DNA of 64,000 bases, taken from Bacteroidales bacterium. Its GTDB lineage: Bacteria > Bacteroidota > Bacteroidia > Bacteroidales > UBA932. Under the pieces are notes generated by a model, which worked only from the letters and a program-made list of their open reading frames with translations, was not told the origin of the DNA and did not search any database. How positions within the stretch are numbered: the stretch's first letter is position 1; each line of letters begins with the position of its first letter. The stretch is taken from contig JALCST010000005.1 of NCBI GenBank assembly GCA_022653675.1, positions 62,001 through 126,000 on the forward strand, given 5' to 3'. Shown here one piece after another: positions 51,454 through 60,780 of this stretch. The position numbers and the translations under genes are program-made.

Positions 51454-54276
51454 ATGGAGAAAAAAGTGGCGTTTCTATCCCTGCTGGTTATTCTTGCAGG
51501 TTGTTCGAATACATTCGTGAAAACCGGTGAAGGAGTCATCGTAAAGACCGGCGACCACTCCCGTGTAAGGCTGGAAGCAGTCACCGACAGCATAATAAGA
51601 GTTTCCGCTGTATGCAGCGAAAATTTTTCCACCAGAACTTCGTTGAGCGTATTGCCTGTAAAGGGCAAGCCAAGATTCAGCGTCACATCCAGCGGAGATA
51701 CGGTCACCCTTTCGACCGCCACCCTGAATGCAAAAGTCGACCGGAAATCCGGCCGGATAAGTTTCTTCGACGCGAACGGGGAATCAATCCTGAATGAGGA
51801 CCGCAGGAAATTCACTCCCATCAAGACGGATGGCGACAAGGGATATACCGTACGCCAAGTATTCAGGTCACCTGCCGACGAAGCATTTTACGGCTTGGGA
51901 CAGCATCAGAGCGACGAATTCAACTACAAGGGGAAAAACGAAACCTTATATCAATATAACACGAAGGTCTCGATCCCTTTCATAGTTTCAAACAAGGGGT
52001 ACGGCATTTTGTGGGACAATTACTCCCTGACCCGCTGGGGCGATCCGTGCGATTATGCCGAACTGGATACTGTCTTCACGACCGGCGGATTCCAAGCCAC
52101 ATACACGGCCGCAGACGGAACAGCAATCAAAAGGAAAGAGAACGAAATCGATTATGCCGACCTTGAAAAAACCGCCAATTTCCCCGCCGGATTCGCCGAT
52201 AAATTCTACGGTTCGACGATAACATGGGAAGGAGACATAACTCCGAGCGAAACCGGCATCTACCGCTTCCTGCTCCATTATGCAGGTTATACCACGCTCT
52301 TCGTGGATGGCAAAGTGGTTGTTCCCGAACATTGGCGTACGGCATGGAACCCCAATAATGTGAAGTTCCAACTCGATATGACAAAAGGAGAGGCAAGAAG
52401 AATCAAAATAGTGTGGCATCCAGACGGAGGCATATCCTACATTTCCCTGAAAGTCCTCTCACCGGTAGATCCGGACGAACAAGCAAAGATGTCCTGGTGG
52501 AGTGAAATGGGTGATCAGATAGACTACTATTTCATTTACGGAGGCAATGCCGACGGGGTCATTTCAGGTTATCGGAAACTTACGGGCAAAAGCCAGATCA
52601 TGCCCGAATGGGCCATGGGGTTTTGGCAAAGCCGCGAACGTTACCAAACGCAGAAAGAACTCCTTTCAACCGTGGCTGAATACCGCAAACGCCATCTCGG
52701 CCTCGACGTGATAGTGCTGGACTGGTTCTATTGGGTCGAGGATTCATGGGGCAGCCACATTTTCGACCGGACCAGATTCCCCGACCCCAAAGTCATGGTC
52801 GACAGCGTTCATGCCATGGACGCACATCTCATGATATCGGTATGGCCCAAATTCTACTGCACGACCGAACATTACAAGGAACTTGACAAAATAGGGGCCA
52901 TCTACCGGCAAGCAATTAAGGACAGTATTCACGACTGGGTCGGTAAAAGCTATATCGGCTCGTTCTACGACGCATACAATCCGAAGGCGCGCAAACTCTA
53001 TTGGCATCAGATAAGCGATTGCCTGCTTCCCCTCGGCATCGACGCATGGTGGCTGGACGCATCGGAACCAGACATTCAATCCAACCACTCACTTGAATAC
53101 CGGAAAAAACTCTGCGGACCGACATACCTGGGTTCCTCCACCCGTTATCTGAACGCCTACGCCCTCATGAATGCAGAGGCAGTATACGAAGGGCAACGCA
53201 GCAAGCTTACTGACAAGCGTGTGGTCATACTGACCAGATCCGGCTTCGCCGGCATCCAACGTTATTCGACAGCCATCTGGTCGGGCGATATCGGCACATG
53301 CTGGGAAGATATGAAAGCCCAGATTTCCGCAGGCCTCAATTTCTCCATTTCAGGCATCCCCTATTGGACACAGGACATAGGAGGATTCAGCGTCCAACAT
53401 AAGTTCGAAGTGGCCAAGGAAGGTTCACCTGATATGGATGAATGGCGCGAATTGAACACACGCTGGCATCAGTGGGGAACGTTTACCCCTATCTACCGTT
53501 CACACGGGCAGTATCCATGCCGCGAGATCTACAATCTGGCCCCTGAATCCAGCCCTGCATACCACAGCATCGCATTTTACAACAAATTGCGTTACCGCCT
53601 GATGCCTTACATATACACCCTCGCTTCCCGCACATGGTTCGACGATTACACGATCATGCGTCCGCTTGTAATGGATTTCCCGTCGGACACGAACGTAACA
53701 AACATTTCGGACCAATACATGTTCGGGGACGCCTTCATGGTCTGTCCGGTCTACACCTTCAAGGCACGCAGCCGCAAGGTTTACCTGCCTTCAGGAGGCT
53801 GGTACGATTTTTTTACAGGCAAATTCTTGAACGGAGGACAAACCATAAACGCGGACGCACCTTACGAACATTCTCCACTGTATGTACGGGCCGGCCGGAT
53901 AATTCCAATGGGCCCCGATGTGGAATACGCATCACGACAGCAAGAGGACCCGATCACCATAAACGTCTACTCCGGAGCCGACGCTTCATTTTCGCTTTAC
54001 GAGGATGACGGCACCACTTACGGCTACGAAAGAGGAGAATATTCCCGCATACCCATGAAATGGAAAGAAAAAGATTCAGTACTCGAAATCGGGGCAAGGA
54101 AAGGAAGCTTCGATGGAATGAGAAAGGAGCGCAAAATCTCGGTATTGATAATGAGATCTGACAAAACAACGGAAACTTTTAAAATCGATTACAAAGGCGA
54201 GCCTGTCACCATAAAATGCAAAACGATAACCAATGATTCCCCTCAAACGCAGCATTCATGCATCGGTTTCCGATAA
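51454..54276 (+). CDS. Glycoside hydrolase family 31 with PA14 insert (alpha-xylosidase/alpha-glucosidase type)
   Basis: 940 aa. Lipoprotein signal with VILAGC (Cys17). N-terminal beta-sandwich (residues 20-220), a PA14 insertion at about 225-340 (ITPSETGIYRFLLHYAGYT), then the GH31 (beta/alpha)8 barrel with nucleophile Asp535 in WWLDASEPD and acid/base Asp612 in WSGDIGTCW. C-terminal beta domains follow (GGWYDFFTGKFLNGG). This layout matches the Bacteroides xyloglucan alpha-xylosidase BoGH31A; alpha-glucosidase activity is also possible. It is the first of three genes with an esterase and a HAD protein; no SusC/SusD pair is near. Confidence 0.93.
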   Translation: MEKKVAFLSLLVILAGCSNTFVKTGEGVIVKTGDHSRVRLEAVTDSIIRVSAVCSENFSTRTSLSVLPVKGKPRFSVTSSGDTVTLSTATLNAKVDRKSGRISFFDANGESILNEDRRKFTPIKTDGDKGYTVRQVFRSPADEAFYGLGQHQSDEFNYKGKNETLYQYNTKVSIPFIVSNKGYGILWDNYSLTRWGDPCDYAELDTVFTTGGFQATYTAADGTAIKRKENEIDYADLEKTANFPAGFADKFYGSTITWEGDITPSETGIYRFLLHYAGYTTLFVDGKVVVPEHWRTAWNPNNVKFQLDMTKGEARRIKIVWHPDGGISYISLKVLSPVDPDEQAKMSWWSEMGDQIDYYFIYGGNADGVISGYRKLTGKSQIMPEWAMGFWQSRERYQTQKELLSTVAEYRKRHLGLDVIVLDWFYWVEDSWGSHIFDRTRFPDPKVMVDSVHAMDAHLMISVWPKFYCTTEHYKELDKIGAIYRQAIKDSIHDWVGKSYIGSFYDAYNPKARKLYWHQISDCLLPLGIDAWWLDASEPDIQSNHSLEYRKKLCGPTYLGSSTRYLNAYALMNAEAVYEGQRSKLTDKRVVILTRSGFAGIQRYSTAIWSGDIGTCWEDMKAQISAGLNFSISGIPYWTQDIGGFSVQHKFEVAKEGSPDMDEWRELNTRWHQWGTFTPIYRSHGQYPCREIYNLAPESSPAYHSIAFYNKLRYRLMPYIYTLASRTWFDDYTIMRPLVMDFPSDTNVTNISDQYMFGDAFMVCPVYTFKARSRKVYLPSGGWYDFFTGKFLNGGQTINADAPYEHSPLYVRAGRIIPMGPDVEYASRQQEDPITINVYSGADASFSLYEDDGTTYGYERGEYSRIPMKWKEKDSVLEIGARKGSFDGMRKERKISVLIMRSDKTTETFKIDYKGEPVTIKCKTITNDSPQTQHSCIGFR

Positions 54277-54316
54277 TTTGCTAACTTTCGAAGCAAAAAA
54301 TAAGGACAAATAAGGA

Positions 54317-55774
54317 ATGCTCAATATGAAAAAATTCTTCTCGATAATTTTGATGGGTTGCGCCTTATCGCTATTTACGGCAAAAGCTCAACTAAGCGTT
54401 TCCAAGCCTGCCGGAAACGGAATGGTACTCCAGCAAAAAAGCGAAGCTGCCATGTGGGGCAATGCCGCGAGGGATGCGGCTGTCACCATCACTCCTTCGT
54501 GGAACGGCAGGAGCATAAGATGCCGTGCTGATAAAAACGGTCGTTGGAGAACCACCATCAAGACACCTGCCGGAAGTTACAAATCCTACATGATCAAGAT
54601 CAGATCCGGAGACCGGACCGTCACGATAGACGACGTCCTCGTCGGGGAGGTGTGGCTCGCCTCGGGGCAAAGCAATATGGAGATGCCCATGCGCGGTTTC
54701 TACAATTGCCCCGTCGAGAATGCGAACGAATTCTTCGCCTCAGCGCCCGCAACAGAACGTATCAGGATGTTCACCGTACCCAAGAAACAATCCTACGTTC
54801 CGCTAGACGAATGTGAAGGGGAATGGAAGGGAGCGGAATCCTCAACCATTCCGGACATGAGTGCTACGGCGTATTTCTTCGCATTGAAACTCAATTCCGT
54901 GCTAAACATTCCGATTGGAATCGTCTGCTGCCCTTACGGCGGCGCCAAAGTGGAAAGCTGGATGCCGCGCGAACTTCTGGGAAACTACCCTGACATAGAT
55001 CTGACGAAAGAAGGCATAGATAAGATAAAGCGGGAATATCTGCGTCCCATGGTCATGTACAATGCTATGCTGCATCCTCTGGTCGGTTATACCATAAAGG
55101 GATTCATCTGGTACCAGGGATGTTCCAATGTCAGTACTTCCGAAACTTATAAGGAACGCTTCGAGAAAATGGTCTCCGAATGGCGGAGAGAATGGGGAGA
55201 TACCGGTGACAAACTTCCGTTCTACACCGTAGAAATAGCCCCTTACCGTTACAAGGATCCTTCCGAGGCCGGCAATGCGGCCCTGCTGCGCGAAGCGCAA
55301 CACGAGGCCGCCAAAGAAGTTCCTAACTGCGGCATCGTGATCACAAATGACCTGGTAGCCACATACGAGGAAGACAACATACATCCTTCACGCAAACAGC
55401 CGGTCGGCAACCGTCTCGCATATCTCGCCCTTCACCGGGACTATGGCTTCAAAATGGTGGCCTGCTATTCTCCCACAGCTGCCAAATGTACCCGAGGAAA
55501 TGGCTCGGACGAACTTGCGATCGAATTCGACAACGCCGAAAACGGCATGAACCGATGGCGCGAAATAGAAGGCCTCGAGGTAGCCGGCAGCGAAGGAGTC
55601 TTCTACCCCGTCACCTTCGCCTATTACGGATGGAAACCGAAAGTCTTGAGAATCCGTTCCGAATTCGTCCCCGACCCATGCGAGGTCCGTTACGGGTGGG
55701 GAGATTTTCGTCCGGGCAACCTGAAATCCGTGGAAGGACTTCCCGTCACCCCTTTCGACATCAAAGTAAAATAA
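54317..55774 (+). CDS. Secreted sialate O-acetylesterase / SGNH glycan esterase
   Basis: 485 aa. Signal peptide MKKFFSIILMGCALSLFTAKAQ (start ATG 54317 or 54326). Beta-sandwich linker at 25-105, then SGNH hydrolase with the nucleophile Ser119 in LASGQSNMEM, an internal GFIWYQGCSN block III, and D353-x2-H356 in NIHPSRKQPVG. It removes O-acetyl groups from sialic acids, or from xylan or other acetylated glycans. Following GH31 by 40 bases, it fits the removal of side groups from a branched plant glycan, but host glycan acetyl groups are also possible. Confidence 0.93.
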   Translation: MLNMKKFFSIILMGCALSLFTAKAQLSVSKPAGNGMVLQQKSEAAMWGNAARDAAVTITPSWNGRSIRCRADKNGRWRTTIKTPAGSYKSYMIKIRSGDRTVTIDDVLVGEVWLASGQSNMEMPMRGFYNCPVENANEFFASAPATERIRMFTVPKKQSYVPLDECEGEWKGAESSTIPDMSATAYFFALKLNSVLNIPIGIVCCPYGGAKVESWMPRELLGNYPDIDLTKEGIDKIKREYLRPMVMYNAMLHPLVGYTIKGFIWYQGCSNVSTSETYKERFEKMVSEWRREWGDTGDKLPFYTVEIAPYRYKDPSEAGNAALLREAQHEAAKEVPNCGIVITNDLVATYEEDNIHPSRKQPVGNRLAYLALHRDYGFKMVACYSPTAAKCTRGNGSDELAIEFDNAENGMNRWREIEGLEVAGSEGVFYPVTFAYYGWKPKVLRIRSEFVPDPCEVRYGWGDFRPGNLKSVEGLPVTPFDIKVK

Positions 55775-55781
55775 ATTTAAA

Positions 55782-56477
55782 ATGAGCACTATAAAAGTCA
55801 TTTCATTCGACGGCGACGATACTCTTTGGCAAAACGAAAACTTCTTCCAGAAGTTCTGCAGTAAGTTCTACGACATGTTGAGCGAATACGGAACGACCGA
55901 GGAGATATCCAAAAAACTTTATGATACGGAAGTCAAAAATATAGCCATTTATGGCTATGGGGCTAAAAGCATGATGCTAAGTATGATAGAGACATATTGC
56001 AAAATAACCGACGGCAACGGGGATATCGAAATTATTGACAAGATAATAAAACAGGGCCAGCAGCTGCTTCAAATGCCCGTAAATCTTTTAGACGGAGTGA
56101 AAGAAGCCGTTTCAACGTTGAAAAGCACATATAAGCTCGTACTAGCCACCAAGGGCGATCTGACAGACCAGAAAAGAAAGATAGACGAAAGCGGGCTTCA
56201 AAAATATTTTTACCATATAGAAATAATGGCCGAGAAAAATGCCACCGGCTATCGTGAACTCCTTGACATTCTCGACTGCGCCCCGGAAAATTTTCTCATG
56301 GTAGGGAACTCCATGAAATCGGATATCCTGCCTGTTCTGGAACTGGGAGGGCATGCTATTCTCATCCCCTATTTCGTGACTTGGGAACACGAGAAAAGCG
56401 ACGAAGTAGTCGATAATCCTGACTTCAGGCAAATCGCGAGCATGAAAAAGCTCGTTTCCACGATAAAAGACCTTTAA
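55782..56477 (+). CDS. HAD family hydrolase
   Basis: 231 aa. Motif I VISFDGDDTLWQNE has the nucleophile Asp9 and Asp11-like acid; motif II AT in LVLATKGDLTDQ, motif III Lys in KIDESG, motif IV NFLMVGNSMKSDI. The cap is of the alpha-helical C1 type. The phosphate substrate is not evident. It is 7 bases after the SGNH esterase, so it may dephosphorylate a sugar from the same pathway. The following tRNA-Leu promoter region overlaps only the end. Confidence 0.9.
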   Translation: MSTIKVISFDGDDTLWQNENFFQKFCSKFYDMLSEYGTTEEISKKLYDTEVKNIAIYGYGAKSMMLSMIETYCKITDGNGDIEIIDKIIKQGQQLLQMPVNLLDGVKEAVSTLKSTYKLVLATKGDLTDQKRKIDESGLQKYFYHIEIMAEKNATGYRELLDILDCAPENFLMVGNSMKSDILPVLELGGHAILIPYFVTWEHEKSDEVVDNPDFRQIASMKKLVSTIKDL

Positions 56478-56496
56478 CTTTTGTTCCAAACTTTTT

Positions 56497-56527
56497 TTTG
56501 CTCCTTTTGCTAAAAGATATATATTTG
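56497..56527 (+). promoter_or_regulatory. Promoter of tRNA-Leu
   Basis: TTTG (56497-56500), 19 bases, TATATTTG (56520-56527): a full consensus match, 25 bases before the mature tRNA. Confidence 0.82.
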
Positions 56528-56552
56528 CAATCCCAAACCAAGCACTGCTATA

Positions 56553-56638
56553 GCCCGGGTGGTGAAATTGGTAGACACGCTACTTTGAGGGGGTAGTGCC
56601 GACATACTGGCGTGCAAGTTCAAATCTTGTCCCGGGCA
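56553..56638 (+). tRNA. tRNA-Leu (GAG)
   Basis: 86 bases, a type II tRNA with a long variable arm (GCCGACATACTGGC). Acceptor GCCCGGG / CCCGGGC, anticodon stem CTACT with loop TTGAGGG (anticodon GAG), T arm with AGTTCAAATCT. Discriminator A; CCA not encoded. Confidence 0.95.
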
Positions 56639-56714
56639 CAAAAGTTAAATGGGGGTGACTGAAAAATATGTTTTCGGCCACTCTTATTTTTTTACAAACA
56701 TATATTGCAACCCG

Positions 56715-57515
56715 ATGCTTGCTGAACTGGCACAATTCCTTTCGACGACTCCACTCAATGACTGGAGGATAATCACGATTCTCTTATGTGTCGGATTTAT
56801 AGTCGGATTCATAAATACAATAGCTGGAATGGCATCGGCTATTTCCTATGCTCTCTTCATGGCAATGGGAATGCCCGTCAGCTTAGCAAACGGAACGACA
56901 AGGTTCGGAGTCCTGGTACAAATGGGCGTCACTTCCTCAATCTTCCATAAAGCGGGGTACCTCGACATGAAACTGGCATTCAAGGTAGGCATCGCAGTCG
57001 CTGCAGGTTCGGCGATCGGAGCCGAACTGGTGACACTGCTTCCATCCTCGATAGTAGAAATAAGCATGGGCGTCATGTTGCCGGTAATGGCTGTATTGCT
57101 TTTCATAGACAAGAGCAAACTCTCGAAAAAACATGAATGCGATTCAATAAGGTGCATGTCATGGTGGAAATACGCGGTATTCGTTCTGGTCGGGATCTAC
57201 GGAGGATTCACTCACGCCGGCGCCGGGGTTCTCATCATGCTGGGAGTCTTCTACATGCTCGGCGAAGATTTGGTGCGTTCCAATGCCATAAGGCAGTTCG
57301 TCGTATTGGTTTACACTCCCGTAGCACTTACCATTTTCATGCTGCACAACGATATAAACTGGCCTGTGGCATTGATTTATGCCATAGGTAACGTAGCCGG
57401 CGGCATCCTGGGCGCAAAGGCAAGCATTAAAAAAGGAGACAAGCTGATAAAGGTATCGGTAGCCGTAATGGTAGTACTGATCTCAATCTGGTTCATAAAG
57501 CGAAATATCGGATGA
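56715..57515 (+). CDS. Sulfite exporter TauE/SafE family membrane protein
   Basis: 266 aa from ATG 56715, with about eight transmembrane helices. TauE/SafE signatures: GFIVGFINTIAGMASAI near the start and GIYGGFTHAGAGVLIML in the second half, the internal repeat of the family. The family exports sulfite, sulfoacetate or other anions. An earlier ATG at 56649 would add 22 residues directly after the tRNA-Leu, out of line with the family N-terminus. No regulator or sulfur gene adjoins it, so the substrate is open. The tRNA-Leu lies 76 bases upstream. Confidence 0.9.
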   Translation: MLAELAQFLSTTPLNDWRIITILLCVGFIVGFINTIAGMASAISYALFMAMGMPVSLANGTTRFGVLVQMGVTSSIFHKAGYLDMKLAFKVGIAVAAGSAIGAELVTLLPSSIVEISMGVMLPVMAVLLFIDKSKLSKKHECDSIRCMSWWKYAVFVLVGIYGGFTHAGAGVLIMLGVFYMLGEDLVRSNAIRQFVVLVYTPVALTIFMLHNDINWPVALIYAIGNVAGGILGAKASIKKGDKLIKVSVAVMVVLISIWFIKRNIG

Positions 57516-57562
57516 AGCGTAGAAAAAAATGGACAAATGTAGTATTGTTAAGATTTAATAGC

Positions 57563-57570
57563 TATATTTG
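57563..57570 (+). promoter_or_regulatory. Promoter -7 box of the binding-domain histidine kinase
   Basis: TATATTTG fits TAnnTTTG; -33 box poor. It lies 66 bases before the first in-frame ATG (57637), but only 27 bases before codon ATC at 57598, the usual distance in this window. Confidence 0.6.
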
Positions 57571-57636
57571 TTGAAATAATCTTTGTAAAAGAGGCATATC
57601 AAAACCTTAAGTATACATAATATCCTTCTTGCATGT

Positions 57637-59931
57637 ATGCTGCTCATCTTGGCGGCAGTACCTTCATTTGGAAATAACGAAGGCCAATTCACGAAAAACA
57701 ATCCTTTGGTTATAGTGGAAAAAAACAATTTTCCACCATATTCTTTCGTTGACGGGAAAGGAGCAGCAAAAGGGTTGAATGTCGATCTTGTAAAAGAGAT
57801 GATGGATCGGCTTGAAATCCCGTACGAATTGAGATTCGCAACTTGGAAGGAGATAAAAGCCGGTATCTCCAGCGGATATGTAAATATCGCGCCCATGATT
57901 TATAATCCGGATACTGACTCGACTTTCAAGTTCTCCGCAACTTATCTCCTTCTAAAATTCAGGGTTGTATATAGGAAAAAGGATCCTCCTATAAATACGA
58001 TAAGAGATTTGAGAGACAAGGTAATCGCAGTAGAAGACGAATCCGCGACTGAAAATATGGCAAACTCGTTCAGCCATACGGGAAATATCGTTTTCGTGGA
58101 TAATTTGCGACGTGCCATAATACTTCTTTCCCAAGGAGAATACGATGCCGTGCTATGCGATGAACAGTCCATAAAGCACATCATAAGGGAAAACCGCATT
58201 AAGAACCTAGTAATAAGTGACATCGGATTACCTGACCAGGATTACAGTTTCGCCGGGACGGATACATCCCTAGTAAAAAGATTGAATTCGGAACTCAGCA
58301 ATCTGAAAGACAGCGGAGAACTTGATAAGATACAAAAGAAATGGGTTAACAGTGAAAATGGGAAATACGATATTCCACATAAGGCCAATTACACTTCCTT
58401 CATGCTAGGCATTTTAATAAGCATTTTCGTTCTCGCCACTATTTTCCTTATAATAAAAGTAAACAGTTCACGGGAAAAACTCAGGAAAGAGAACAAAAAA
58501 CTACAGCTCGCAGTAAAAGCTGGGCAGGTCACGGTCTGGGTATATGACATTGCCAAGGACAAGTTCACTAACATCGAAGGCGAACCCTTCCTCAAAGGCA
58601 TGGGCAGGCAGGAAGCCATGCATATAACTCATCCTGATGACAGGCGTCTCCAGAAAGAGCTTCTATTGGATATTATGATGGGGAAAAAGGAAAGAGGGGA
58701 ACTGGTAATAAGGATAAGTCCCAAAAACGATGGTAACTACATATATCATTGGGAAGATGTCGTTGCATCCAAGAGCAGGAACGGCAAAGTTACCACCATC
58801 GTGGGTACCACGAAAGACATAACTGAGAAAGTAAAGCAGCAAAACGAGATCAACGAACTTTACCTCAAATACAAGACGGTATTTACCGAGGTAAGCGTTG
58901 GGTGCGTATTCTTTGACAGTGAAGGGACGCTGATAGATATAAACGACAAGGCCTGCAACATATTCGGTTATGCCGACAAGAAAAACCTGATAGGAAAGAC
59001 CGACATATACGAAAACCCATACTTCAACGGATATTTCAAAGGGCAACACTCCGCCCCCCACTACGAAATAATGGAAATTAATGCGGATCCGTCTATGCAG
59101 TTCTTCCCGATATCGGGGAAACGCTTTTGGGAATGCTCGTTCACTCCACATTACGATACCAACAATAAAATCAGCGGTTACATAGTATGCATAAACGATG
59201 TGACCAATCTAATACAGACCCAGAAGAATCTGGAAGCCGAAAAGGACAAGGCCGTAAAGGAAACCAAGGCCAAACTGGAATTCATAGCAAACGTAAGTCA
59301 CGAGGTTCGTACTCCACTTAATGCCATAACAGGCTTCTCCAACCTGATAATGAAGACAAGCGATCCGCAGGAGAAGAAAGAGTATGCTGAAATAATCGAG
59401 GATAACAGCGAGTTGCTGGACAGGCTGATCAATGATGTACTCGACCTAACAAAACTGGACTACGGCACGATGAAGTTCAATGCGAAGAAAACGGATGTAT
59501 CGCATATGTTCGGTGAATTGTGTACTGCATTGAAGCGAGACATAAAAAATGAGGATATACTCTTCATCGTCGACAATCCGTACGACTCATGCAACGTATA
59601 TGTAGATGGAGACCGCCTGGCGCAGATCATAACCAATTTCGTGACAAATGCCGTCAAGCATACTAAAACAGGCCATGTCAAGGTCGGCTATTCTTATTTG
59701 GAGGGAGGTATAAAAACTTATGTCGAAGACACGGGACCGGGAATACCGGAAGGCAACAAGGAAAAAATATTCCAGAGATTTACAAGACTAGACGACTCGG
59801 TTCCGGGAAATGGACTCGGGCTCTCCATTTGCAAGGCCATAACCGACGCATGCGGAGGCAAGATAGGCTTCGAATCGAAAGTCGGAGCAGGTACAACCTT
59901 CTGGGCCTGGATCCCTGCACCCCGGGCTTAA
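57637..59931 (+). CDS. Sensor histidine kinase with periplasmic solute-binding domain and two PAS domains
   Basis: 764 aa from ATG 57637. Residues about 20-245 are a bacterial type 3 solute-binding domain (FPPYSFVDGKGAAKGLNVDLVKEM), so it senses an amino acid or similar ligand outside. TM at about 254-276, PAS 1 about 288-398, PAS 2 about 409-528, HisKA with His555 in ANVSHEVRTPLNA, and the ATPase with N-box NFVTNAVKHT, DTGPGIPEG and GNGLGLSICKAI. No receiver domain and no adjacent response regulator. Oddity: the signal peptide looks short (MLLILAAVPSFG). In-frame codons upstream, after the stop at 57586, encode KRHIKTLSIHNILLAC, a good charged-then-hydrophobic leader, so a non-ATG start near 57598 is likely. 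Confidence 0.92.
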   Translation: MLLILAAVPSFGNNEGQFTKNNPLVIVEKNNFPPYSFVDGKGAAKGLNVDLVKEMMDRLEIPYELRFATWKEIKAGISSGYVNIAPMIYNPDTDSTFKFSATYLLLKFRVVYRKKDPPINTIRDLRDKVIAVEDESATENMANSFSHTGNIVFVDNLRRAIILLSQGEYDAVLCDEQSIKHIIRENRIKNLVISDIGLPDQDYSFAGTDTSLVKRLNSELSNLKDSGELDKIQKKWVNSENGKYDIPHKANYTSFMLGILISIFVLATIFLIIKVNSSREKLRKENKKLQLAVKAGQVTVWVYDIAKDKFTNIEGEPFLKGMGRQEAMHITHPDDRRLQKELLLDIMMGKKERGELVIRISPKNDGNYIYHWEDVVASKSRNGKVTTIVGTTKDITEKVKQQNEINELYLKYKTVFTEVSVGCVFFDSEGTLIDINDKACNIFGYADKKNLIGKTDIYENPYFNGYFKGQHSAPHYEIMEINADPSMQFFPISGKRFWECSFTPHYDTNNKISGYIVCINDVTNLIQTQKNLEAEKDKAVKETKAKLEFIANVSHEVRTPLNAITGFSNLIMKTSDPQEKKEYAEIIEDNSELLDRLINDVLDLTKLDYGTMKFNAKKTDVSHMFGELCTALKRDIKNEDILFIVDNPYDSCNVYVDGDRLAQIITNFVTNAVKHTKTGHVKVGYSYLEGGIKTYVEDTGPGIPEGNKEKIFQRFTRLDDSVPGNGLGLSICKAITDACGGKIGFESKVGAGTTFWAWIPAPRA

Positions 59932-60659
59932 TCCGCCTTATCCGATTTAAACAGATTACCTATCACATCGTCAAGTTGGCGAATCTGCTTTTCCTCGCAC
60001 CGGCCGGTAACATGGAATGCGATCCTGCCATCTGAATCTATGACATAAGTGCGCGGAATGCCGCTCGGCGCGTATTCATGAAATTGGTTACGATCGGGAT
60101 CGCAAAAGACATTATCGTGCATATAAGCGCATTCGCCCAGCTTGCCGACAAACTTACTTACGCTGGCAGGTTTGTCAACGGCAACTGCAAGAAACATGAA
60201 ACCCTTTTTGCCGGCATACTTGTTTACTAGGGCGGCGAACTCGGGATCGCGCAGTTCACCTACGCAAGGGGCACACCATGTCGCCCAGAAATTCACCATG
60301 ATGACCCTTCCCTTTACCGTGCCGAGTTTTTTCCCGGTTATTGGATTGACACCGGAAAGCTCGGGGGCGGCAGCCCCATCTTCCAATTCGACGGTGCCTG
60401 ACGGAACCGCCGCTTTCTCCGCTGAGCCATTTGCCACTCCGGAGGAATCGGCCGGAGCATTTTTTGTCATGATCTCCAGAACGATGTTGAAGGTATCGGG
60501 ATCGACCGATTTGTTCATGGATTTTATCACGGACAAATCGAGCGCATCGACTTCCACCTTCGTCACAGTTCGGCCATCTATCTTATAAGTCACTATGTCC
60601 TGGGCAAATATGCTCTTTGAAATTAGAATTGCAATAACTAAAAGAAAAATTCTTTTCAT
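59928..60659 (-). CDS. TlpA/ResA-like thiol-disulfide oxidoreductase
   Basis: 243 aa. Signal peptide MKRIFLLVIAILISKSIFAQ. A 70-residue N-terminal region (VTYKIDGRTVTKVEVDAL) of unknown role, a Ser/Ala/Glu linker, then a TlpA thioredoxin domain with MVNFWATWCAPC (Cys129-x2-Cys132) and the cis-Pro loop SGIPRTYV. It reduces or isomerises disulfides in the periplasm, often in cytochrome assembly. It is convergent with the histidine kinase; the two 3' ends overlap by 4 bases. No partner gene on the same strand. Confidence 0.92.
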   Translation of the reverse strand: MKRIFLLVIAILISKSIFAQDIVTYKIDGRTVTKVEVDALDLSVIKSMNKSVDPDTFNIVLEIMTKNAPADSSGVANGSAEKAAVPSGTVELEDGAAAPELSGVNPITGKKLGTVKGRVIMVNFWATWCAPCVGELRDPEFAALVNKYAGKKGFMFLAVAVDKPASVSKFVGKLGECAYMHDNVFCDPDRNQFHEYAPSGIPRTYVIDSDGRIAFHVTGRCEEKQIRQLDDVIGNLFKSDKAD

Positions 60660-60724
60660 TGTTTTCTGGTCATGTCTTTGAACCTGAACAAAGGTAATTA
60701 TAATTTAACTTACCAATAAATAAT

Positions 60725-60756
60725 TTTGGTTTATTAAATAAATTACTTTATATTTG
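60725..60756 (+). promoter_or_regulatory. Promoter of the membrane protein / winged-helix pair
   Basis: TTTG (60725-60728), 20 bases, TATATTTG (60749-60756): consensus match. It ends 24 bases before ATG 60781, and rules out the earlier in-frame ATG at 60754, which lies inside the box. Confidence 0.8.
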
Positions 60757-60780
60757 CAGCAAGTTAAAAAAATAAAAGAA

